This document shows positions 58,067 through 64,000 of a DNA stretch of 64,000 nucleotides, one piece after another. The notes below the pieces were generated by a model. It made no database searches. It was not told where the DNA came from and saw only the letters and a program-made list of their open reading frames with translations. The position numbers were made by a program, and so were the translations under genes. The DNA comes from Roseovarius pelagicus (lineage in GTDB: Bacteria > Pseudomonadota > Alphaproteobacteria > Rhodobacterales > Rhodobacteraceae): positions 3,348,001 to 3,412,000 of the forward strand of contig NZ_CP106738.1 in the NCBI RefSeq assembly GCF_025639885.1, given 5' to 3'. Every line of letters starts with the position of its first letter. Within the stretch, counting starts at the first letter, position 1.

Positions 58067-58127
58067 GCAAAAATTTCTCAATTATGGGCCGAAATCAAGG
58101 GAAGTTTACAGAAAAATTCTCAAATGG
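58067..58127. promoter_or_regulatory. AT-rich repeats between lrp and uspA
   Basis: Two similar elements, GCAAAAATTTCTCAATTAT (58067-58085) and GAAAAATTCTCAAATGG (58111-58127), lie 44 bases apart next to the lrp start and in front of uspA. Repeated A/T-rich elements of this type fit Lrp-family binding, but this is inferred from position only. Confidence 0.4.
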
Positions 58128-58217
58128 ACAGAAAAGAGAGCGCCATTTACATTTGACAATCACGTAGAGTGGTGGAACGCCCATAGGGGCGTGACAAAAC
58201 CCAAAGGGAGGGAAGTA

Positions 58218-58652
58218 ATGTCTAATACAATCGTCGTCGGTTACGATGGCAGTGACAGCTCGCTGCGCGCGCTGAACTTTGCCGTCGACCGCGCTAAGGC
58301 GGAGAAGGCGGAGTTGATCGTTGCCCATGTTCTGGAATGGTCACCCTACGCATTTCTGACGCCAACGGAGTTGGAGGAACGTCACAAGCGTCGCGGGGAA
58401 GAATTGGATCGTGCCAACAAGCATGTGCTCGAGCCGCTTACCAAGCGCCTGAGCGACACAGGTGTCAAGGTCACGACCGAGCTGCGCTATGGCCGAACTG
58501 CCGATACGCTCTGTTCGATTGCGGCAGAGAAAAGCGCAAGCCAGATTATCATCGGTCGTACCGGTGGAAGCGGGATTGCTGCGCGGCTCTTTGGTGCTGT
58601 TGCAGGCAGCGTGGCGCAGGTCGCGACCGTACCGGTCACGATCGTTCCATAA
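58218..58652 (+). CDS. Universal stress protein A family
   Basis: A 144-residue UspA-fold protein. The start SNTIVVGYDGSDSSLRALNF, the AELIVAHVLEWSPYAFL strand and the nucleotide loop IIIGRTGGSGIAARLFGAVA with SVAQVATVPVTIVP are typical of the ATP-binding subgroup. I used ATG 58218 after GGGAGGGAA. It lies 21 bases upstream of the symporter gene, suggesting cotranscription. Confidence 0.94.
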   Translation: MSNTIVVGYDGSDSSLRALNFAVDRAKAEKAELIVAHVLEWSPYAFLTPTELEERHKRRGEELDRANKHVLEPLTKRLSDTGVKVTTELRYGRTADTLCSIAAEKSASQIIIGRTGGSGIAARLFGAVAGSVAQVATVPVTIVP

Positions 58653-58673
58653 CTAATAAAAAATGAGGGACAT

Positions 58674-60218
58674 ATGACACAATTCATGAAATCCGCGGCG
58701 CTGGCCGCGACGGGCCTTGTGGCGGCATCTGCCCCCGCGCTGGCCCAATCGCTGGATGACAAGGTGAACCAGATATTTGCCAGTTCTACCGGCTGGTTCG
58801 TCAATCTCATCTTTGCCCCGCTGCCCGGGACGGCGTTTCCGTGGATCGTTTTGTGGCTGGTCGTCGGGGCCACCATTTTCACGCTATATTTCGGTTTCGT
58901 CCAATTCCGCGCGTTTCCGCATTCGATCTCGTTGGTGAAAGGTGACTATTCTGATCCCAACGACGCCGGTGAGGTCAGCCACTTCCAAGCGCTGGCGACA
59001 GCCCTTTCAGGTACTGTTGGTCTGGGTAATATCGCCGGTGTTGCGGTCGCTGTGGGCATTGGTGGACCGGGCGCCACATTCTGGATGGTTCTCGCCGGCC
59101 TTATGGGCATGGCATCGAAGTTCACAGAATGTACGCTAGGTGTGAAATATCGCAACGAATACCCGGATGGCACCGTTTCAGGTGGTCCGATGTATTATAT
59201 GACCAAGGGCTTCGAGGAGCGCGGTCTTCCACTGGGCAAGTTCATGGCGATCCTGTTCTCGATCTTTTGTATCCTTGGCGCGCTGGGTGGCGGTAACATG
59301 TTCCAGGCCAATCAGGCACATGCGCAGATCACCAATGTGGTCGGTGAGTATCCCGGCTGGATCACAGGCGTCGTATTTGCGGGCATCGTGTTCGCGGTTA
59401 TCGTCGGCGGGCTGCAATCCATCGCCAAAGTCACCGAGAAAATCGTGCCGTTCATGGGCGTGCTCTATGTCGCTACCGCGATCGTCATCCTGCTGTTGAA
59501 CTTCGACAAGATTGGCTGGGCATTTGGCCAGATCTTCGAGGGCGCCTTTACAGGTCTCGGCGTTGCCGGCGGCATGGTCGGTGCGTTGATCCAAGGCTTC
59601 AAGCGGGCCGCGTTCTCGAACGAAGCGGGCGTTGGTTCGGCTGCGATTGCGCACTCGGCTGTGCGTACCAAGGAACCGATCACAGAAGGGTATGTATCGC
59701 TGCTGGAGCCGTTCATCGATACGGTCGTAATCTGTACCATGACTGCATTGGTGATCATCATCACTGGTCAGTTGATGTCAGATCCAGAAACCGGTCTATA
59801 CATTCTGAACGAAGCTGGCAGCGCGATTCAGACCGTTGACGGTAACTCTGGTGTGGCTCTGACATCGGCAGCGTTCTCGTCCTCGTTTGGCTGGTTCAAG
59901 TACATCCTTGCGATTGCGGTGATCCTCTTTGCTTTCTCGACGATGATCAGCTGGTCATATTACGGGCTGAAAGCGTGGACGTTCCTCTTTGGTGAGGGCA
60001 AAACAAAAGAGTTGGTCTTCAAGATCATCTTCTGCGTCTTTGTCGTCATCGGAGCGGCCGCCAGCCTTGGTCCGGTCATCGACTTCTCGGATGCGGCGAT
60101 CTTTGCGATGGCGGTGGTCAACATCGTGGCGCTCTATTGCCTGATGCCGATCGTGAAGCGTGAGATGAACAGCTACATGAGCCGCCTCAAGTCGGGTGAG
60201 ATCAAGAAGTTCCACTGA
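58674..60218 (+). CDS. Sodium:alanine/glycine symporter (AGCS family)
   Basis: A polytopic 514-residue transporter with an N-terminal signal-like helix (MTQFMKSAALAATGLVAASA). AGCS motifs are GTVGLGNIAGVAVAVGIGGP, KFTECTLGVKYRNEY and AFSNEAGVGSAAIAHSAVRT. The family imports alanine or glycine with sodium. It is likely transcribed with uspA. Substrate choice cannot be read from the sequence. Confidence 0.95.
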   Translation: MTQFMKSAALAATGLVAASAPALAQSLDDKVNQIFASSTGWFVNLIFAPLPGTAFPWIVLWLVVGATIFTLYFGFVQFRAFPHSISLVKGDYSDPNDAGEVSHFQALATALSGTVGLGNIAGVAVAVGIGGPGATFWMVLAGLMGMASKFTECTLGVKYRNEYPDGTVSGGPMYYMTKGFEERGLPLGKFMAILFSIFCILGALGGGNMFQANQAHAQITNVVGEYPGWITGVVFAGIVFAVIVGGLQSIAKVTEKIVPFMGVLYVATAIVILLLNFDKIGWAFGQIFEGAFTGLGVAGGMVGALIQGFKRAAFSNEAGVGSAAIAHSAVRTKEPITEGYVSLLEPFIDTVVICTMTALVIIITGQLMSDPETGLYILNEAGSAIQTVDGNSGVALTSAAFSSSFGWFKYILAIAVILFAFSTMISWSYYGLKAWTFLFGEGKTKELVFKIIFCVFVVIGAAASLGPVIDFSDAAIFAMAVVNIVALYCLMPIVKREMNSYMSRLKSGEIKKFH

Positions 60219-60243
60219 CGTAGAGCAGACGGAGCGATTCATA

Positions 60244-60274
60244 ATGCAGGGCGGGAAACCGCCCTGCATTTTTT
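60244..60274 (+). terminator. Strong terminator after the AGCS symporter gene
   Basis: An 11-bp perfect stem, ATGCAGGGCGG and CCGCCCTGCAT, with a GAAA loop is followed by a run of T. Confidence 0.93.
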
Positions 60275-60328
60275 GTGGCATGGCTATGCCCCTATCAGCG
60301 CGACGACAATGCAGTTAGCGTGATCCAC

Positions 60329-60973
60329 ATGATCATTTCGGCCGGGCGAAACTACATATTCGTACACATCCCCAAAACTGGCGGCACGGCTATGGCGCTG
60401 GCGCTGGAGACGCGCGCGATGAAGGATGATGTGCTGATCGGAGACACGCCCAAGGCGGTGCGTCGGCGCAAACGGCTTAAAGACGCGAAAACCTCGGGGC
60501 GGTTGTGGAAGCATTCGACCCTTGCTGATATAGATGGTCTGGCTGGCACGGCTCAGATTTCTGAAGCGTTTACCTTTACGCTTGTGCGCAATCCGTGGGA
60601 TCGGATGGTCAGCTACTATCATTGGTTGCGTGCGCAGCACTTTGACCACCCTGCCGTCACGTTGTCGCGACAATTGAGCTTCTCCGAGTTCCTGCATCAC
60701 CCACAGACCAAAGCGTCATTTAAGGCGACCCCTTATGCGCATTACATGATCGATGCCACAGGGTCCGAGCGTTGCAGAGCCTACATTCGCATCGAACACC
60801 TAGAGCAGGATGCTGCACCGCTCTGGGCACATCTGGGATTCCGGCTCAGCCTGCCACGCGCCAACGCGTCCAATCGTGATGCAGATTATCGCCGTTACTA
60901 CAGCGATCGTGATGCCGAACTGCTGGCAGATATTTGCGCGGATGATATCGCGCGATTCGGATACAGCCATTGA
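60329..60973 (+). CDS. Sulfotransferase-family protein
   Basis: A 214-residue protein with the PAPS-binding loop HIPKTGGT at residues 13-20 and a second PAPS segment VRNPWDRMVSYYHWL, as in Golgi-type sulfotransferases. The rest (EFLHHPQTKASFKATPY, RIEHLEQDAAPLWAHLGF) is compatible. GTG 60320 is an alternative start. It is isolated between two terminated units, with no acceptor or PAPS genes nearby. It may sulfate a surface sugar. Confidence 0.85.
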   Translation: MIISAGRNYIFVHIPKTGGTAMALALETRAMKDDVLIGDTPKAVRRRKRLKDAKTSGRLWKHSTLADIDGLAGTAQISEAFTFTLVRNPWDRMVSYYHWLRAQHFDHPAVTLSRQLSFSEFLHHPQTKASFKATPYAHYMIDATGSERCRAYIRIEHLEQDAAPLWAHLGFRLSLPRANASNRDADYRRYYSDRDAELLADICADDIARFGYSH

Positions 60974-61075
60974 GGCGTACATGCATAGCGTGCGTAATTG
61001 TTTCCATTTTCCCCTAAGAAAGTGAGGATAACGCGTGGATCGGTGCCGGTTTACGGTCAATGCCCGTTTTGCGCC

Positions 61076-61090
61076 TTAAACTTTTCTTAA
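61076..61090. promoter_or_regulatory. CtrA-type box upstream of the Hint-domain gene
   Basis: TTAA-ACTTTTC-TTAA is a perfect TTAA-N7-TTAA match to the CtrA recognition pattern and continues TTAACC. It lies 83 bases before the Hint gene start. Confidence 0.5.
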
Positions 61091-61172
61091 CCATACCCAA
61101 ATCCTGAGGCCAACTCGACTGGCTACTGGCCCTTTTTGCTGCACTGGGTCTGACCAAAGGGGAACTAAGAGG

Positions 61173-61820
61173 ATGTTGGACAGGAGCATGGGAAGCGACG
61201 TTTCGCTACAGACCTCCGAACGAACGGGGATAATGACTGGCACGCGGGTTGCGACCCGTGCGGGCTGGTGCCCGATTGAATCGGTCTGCGCAGGTACAGA
61301 AGTGCTGACCTTCGATGCGAGTTTTCAGGAGGTTCGGGATGTCCAGCGTGCTCCGCTTTGGGCGGACGAGGCACCATGCCCGCAACACTTGTGGCCGCTG
61401 GAGGTGCCTGCAGGGGTGCTGGGTAATCGCGACGCGCTGCTGCTGATGCCGGAGCAACCGATCATGATCGAAATTGACGCCGCAGAAGAACTGTTTGGTG
61501 ATCCGTTTGCCCTGATCCCGGTGCGGGCACTGGATGGTATTTGCGGTATCTCGCGCACTGCGCCAGAGTTGCGGGCGATGGTGACATCCATACGGTTTGA
61601 TGCGGAACAAATCGTGTTCGCCAATAGCGGTGCAATGTTCCTTTGCGCCTCTGCAATGGATCTGCTGGATGTCGCAATGAGTGACGATGCGCCAGACCAA
61701 GAATATACGGTATTGCCGATGGGGGCAGCACAGCAATTAGCTGCCTTGCTTGGCACTGCGATTCAGCCTGAAATGCCACTTAACTGGCCAGAACCGGAAA
61801 AGCTGGCCGCGCACTCGTGA
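61173..61820 (+). CDS. Hint-domain (Hedgehog/intein-type) protein
   Basis: A 215-residue protein with a Hint domain near the N-terminus (TGTRVATRAGWCPIESVCAG, EVLTFDASFQEVRDV) continuing through LGNRDALLLMPEQPIMIEID. The entry residue for splicing is Gly-Thr here instead of the Cys or Ser required for self-cleavage, so autoprocessing is doubtful. Such genes are common in Rhodobacteraceae with unknown function. A CtrA-type site lies upstream. The ATG at 61188 is an alternative start. Confidence 0.8.
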   Translation: MLDRSMGSDVSLQTSERTGIMTGTRVATRAGWCPIESVCAGTEVLTFDASFQEVRDVQRAPLWADEAPCPQHLWPLEVPAGVLGNRDALLLMPEQPIMIEIDAAEELFGDPFALIPVRALDGICGISRTAPELRAMVTSIRFDAEQIVFANSGAMFLCASAMDLLDVAMSDDAPDQEYTVLPMGAAQQLAALLGTAIQPEMPLNWPEPEKLAAHS

Positions 61821-61953
61821 ATTCTAAATGCGATTGTCGCGGTGTCCGCAGAATGACCTGTCTATCAGCAACCGATCTATCCACAGACGCATTTTGCGGT
61901 AGCGCAAGAAATCACAGAGCAATCATCTGATCGTATTGCGAAAATGCAATATC

Positions 61954-61988
61954 ATTGCCCCGGATCGCACAATCGAATCCGGGGCAAT
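61954..61988 (-). terminator. Terminator of the fadJ-type gene
   Basis: A 12-bp perfect stem, ATTGCCCCGGAT and ATCCGGGGCAAT, with an 11-base loop lies 14 bases after the stop on the minus strand; the following RNA is U-rich but broken. Confidence 0.75.
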
Positions 61989-62002
61989 GTCGTTGTCGTC
62001 TA

Positions 62003-64000
62003 TCAGGCGGCGTCTGCTTGCGCGGTGAAGCGCCCGTAGAAGCTTTGGCCCTTGTTCGCCATCTCACGCAGCAGGGCAGGTGTCGCAAAGCGGGGTCCGA
62101 ACTCTTCAGTCAGGGCATCGCAGCGTTCTGCGGCGTAAGGTGTCCCGAGAATGTCGAGCCAAGCGAACGGACCACCCGACCAGGGGGCAAAGCCCCAAGC
62201 CAGAATCGCGCCAACGTCGCCCTCGCGGATATCTTCCAATACGCCTTCTTCTAGCGCGCGGACCGCTTCGAGCACTTGGGCGAACATCAGGCGATGCTGC
62301 ACCGTGATCAGGTCGGGCTGCTCATCCGCATGCGGATATTTCGCAGCCAACCCTTCCCAATAGCTCAGGCGCTTGCCCTTGTCGTCATAGTCAAAGAAGC
62401 CAGCATTGGATTTGCGACCTAGACGGCCTTCGCCTTCCATCCAGAAGATCACCTCGTCAACGGCAGCGTCGGGATAGTCGTCGCCCATTGCGGCCTTGGT
62501 CGCGCGGGCGATCTTGGCACCGAGGTCAATCGAGGTTTCATCGACCAACTGCAATGGTCCCACGGGGAAGCCCAACTGACGTGCTGCGTTGTCGATCAGT
62601 GACGGTGCGACACCTTCGGCGACCATGCGCAGACCTTCGTTGATGTAGGGGATGATGCAGCGGTTGCAGTAGAAGAACCGCGCGTCATTCACCACGATGG
62701 GCGTTTTTCGGATCTGGCGCACATAATCCAGCGCTTTGGCCACGGCGACCGGGCCTGTCTGTTCACCCTTGATGATTTCTACCAGCATCATCTTTTCAAC
62801 GGGCGAAAAGAAGTGAATGCCGATGAATTGCTCCGGCTTGTCGCTGGCCTTGGCCAGTTCGGTGATCGGCAGGGTCGAGGTGTTGGTGGCAAAGATGCAA
62901 TCATCGCCGACGACCTTAAGCACATTTTTGGTGACTTCGGCCTTTACTTTCGGGTCCTCGAATACAGCCTCGATGATCAGGTCGCAGCCCTTCAGCGCGT
63001 CGTAGTCGGTGGTTGCGGTGATGCGACCCAAGGCCTCTTCCTTCTTAGCTTCGGTTGCCTTGCCGCGCTTGATGCCCTTGTCCATATAGTCGGCGGTATA
63101 GGATTTCCCCTTGTCTGCCGCTTCTTGCTTCTGGTCGATCAGTACGACCTCCATGCCAGCCATGGCGGAGACAAGCGTGATGCCTGCACCCATCATACCC
63201 GCGCCCATGACGCCAACCTTTTTCACCCGTTGATCGGGTACTTCGGGACGGTTCGCACCTTTTTCCAGCGCCTCTTTGTTGATAAAGAGGCTGCGGATCA
63301 TCGCGCTAGATGAAGGGTTCAGCAGGACGTTGGTGAACCAACGTGCCTCAATCTTCAGTGCGGTATCAAACGGAACCAACGCTCCTTCATAGACCGCGCT
63401 CAACAGGGCTTTGGCCGCAGGGAAGGCACCTTGGGTCTTGCCGTTGACCATGGCGGAGGCGCCGACGAAGTTCATAAAGCCGGCAGGGTGGTAAGGTGCG
63501 CCACCGGGCATCTTGTAACCCTTTTCGTCCCACGGCTTTACAATCGTCGGCTCGCTCAGCACCCATGCGCGGGCGGCGTCCAGCAGCTCATCCGCAGGCA
63601 CGACTTCGTCCACGACACCAGCGGATTTTGCCTTTTTGGGGTCGTTCAGTTTGCCCTCCAGCAGCAGCGGGGCCGCAGCGATCGCGCCCAGTTTGCGTAC
63701 CAGTCGCGTGGTGCCGCCAGCGCCGGGAAAGATGCCGACCATGATTTCCGGCAGACCAATCTTGGCCTTTGGATTGTCGGCGGCAAAGATGCGATGGCAG
63801 GACAGTGGAATTTCCAACCCGATCCCCAGCGCAGTGCCGGGCAGGGCGGCGGCAATCGGTTTGCCGCCCTTGTTTGTCTTGGGGTCCATGCCTGCGCGCT
63901 CGATCTTGCGCAGGATCGCATGCATTCCCATCACGCCATCAAAGAGACCGCGCGCCGGATCGTCGCCCGCGTCTTCTTTCATCTTGGCGATGATGTTGAG
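62003..64000 (-). CDS. Multifunctional enoyl-CoA hydratase/3-hydroxyacyl-CoA dehydrogenase, 5' end outside the window
   Basis: Beta-oxidation enzyme of the FadJ type, at least 665 residues visible; reading continues through the right edge (NIIAKMKED). The hydratase part shows LGIGLEIPLSCHRIFAADN and LPEIMVGIFPGAGGTTRLV with the catalytic glutamates. The dehydrogenase has the Rossmann GAGMMGAGI, KDCDLIIEAVFED-like sequence (KGCDLIIEAVFED), ATNTSTLPITELA and GIHFFSPVEKMMLVEII. The end FYGRFTAQADAA is intact. Its partner thiolase gene is not seen and may lie upstream. Confidence 0.95.
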   Translation of the reverse strand, partial: LNIIAKMKEDAGDDPARGLFDGVMGMHAILRKIERAGMDPKTNKGGKPIAAALPGTALGIGLEIPLSCHRIFAADNPKAKIGLPEIMVGIFPGAGGTTRLVRKLGAIAAAPLLLEGKLNDPKKAKSAGVVDEVVPADELLDAARAWVLSEPTIVKPWDEKGYKMPGGAPYHPAGFMNFVGASAMVNGKTQGAFPAAKALLSAVYEGALVPFDTALKIEARWFTNVLLNPSSSAMIRSLFINKEALEKGANRPEVPDQRVKKVGVMGAGMMGAGITLVSAMAGMEVVLIDQKQEAADKGKSYTADYMDKGIKRGKATEAKKEEALGRITATTDYDALKGCDLIIEAVFEDPKVKAEVTKNVLKVVGDDCIFATNTSTLPITELAKASDKPEQFIGIHFFSPVEKMMLVEIIKGEQTGPVAVAKALDYVRQIRKTPIVVNDARFFYCNRCIIPYINEGLRMVAEGVAPSLIDNAARQLGFPVGPLQLVDETSIDLGAKIARATKAAMGDDYPDAAVDEVIFWMEGEGRLGRKSNAGFFDYDDKGKRLSYWEGLAAKYPHADEQPDLITVQHRLMFAQVLEAVRALEEGVLEDIREGDVGAILAWGFAPWSGGPFAWLDILGTPYAAERCDALTEEFGPRFATPALLREMANKGQSFYGRFTAQADAA

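Overview
The window is a stretch of chromosome from a marine alphaproteobacterium of the Roseobacter group (Rhodobacteraceae). This rests on the gene content and order rather than any single marker: nrdR-ribD, dnaG-rpoD, a heterotetrameric sarcosine oxidase operon soxB-D-A-G, an NDUFS4-like complex I subunit gene, an LdtR-like MarR regulator, tandem DUF1194 von Willebrand A proteins, IalB, a Hint-domain protein and a moderately GC-rich composition. No rRNA, tRNA, insertion sequence, prophage or CRISPR array was found. Most of the window is ordinary metabolic and housekeeping DNA.

Layout. 1-7.8 kb: a fragment of an unknown gene, ribD, nrdR, a YjbQ-family gene, three small secreted proteins and the dnaG-rpoD pair. 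7.8-13.3 kb: sarcosine oxidase operon with an extra secreted-protein gene between soxB and soxD. 13.5-18.1 kb: a Glu/Leu-type dehydrogenase, then three TadE/TadG-type pilus-assembly genes. 18.2-23.3 kb: a membrane protein and the capsule genes kpsC, a Wza-type export lipoprotein gene and kpsS. 23.4-30 kb: riboflavin synthase, then a LysR-aldehyde dehydrogenase-M19-like-unknown-DUF3726 catabolic cluster. 30-38 kb: complex I subunit, ppk2, a MATE pump, an aminotransferase, small regulators, sdhE, an LdtR-like regulator, two DUF1194 proteins and a glyoxalase-fold protein. 38-44.5 kb: thyA-folA, ialB, a hydrolase, DUF817, glyA and nadK. 44.6-54.6 kb: csbD, prpE, maeB, and the pyrimidine/deoxynucleoside salvage series cdd-deoA-deoB-upp followed by a SPOR-domain protein. 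54.7-64 kb: an M48-like protein, an acyl-CoA synthetase, Lrp/AsnC, UspA, an AGCS symporter, a sulfotransferase, a Hint protein and the 3' part of a fadJ-type gene.

How the genes work together. Several one-carbon and folate functions fall here without forming one operon: sarcosine oxidase (methylene-THF), glyA, thyA and folA. Short-chain acyl-CoA entry (prpE) and anaplerotic malate decarboxylation (maeB) are neighbours, and the region upstream of prpE carries repeated TTTGCAAA-type elements. Candidate sites for global regulators occur upstream of ppk2 (FNR-type), the Hint gene (CtrA-type) and between lrp and uspA (AT-rich repeats).

Two observations deserve most attention. First, five conserved genes (ribD, the glutamate dehydrogenase gene, the glyoxalase-like gene, nadK and deoA) are each broken by exactly one base within a run of 6-9 G or C; three look like losses and two like gains, which points to homopolymer errors in the sequence rather than real gene decay, although slippage in the living genome cannot be excluded. 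Second, the LysR/aldehyde dehydrogenase/M19-like/564-residue/DUF3726 cluster looks like a coherent catabolic unit whose substrate is unknown; its dipeptidase-like protein lacks part of the usual zinc-ligand set.
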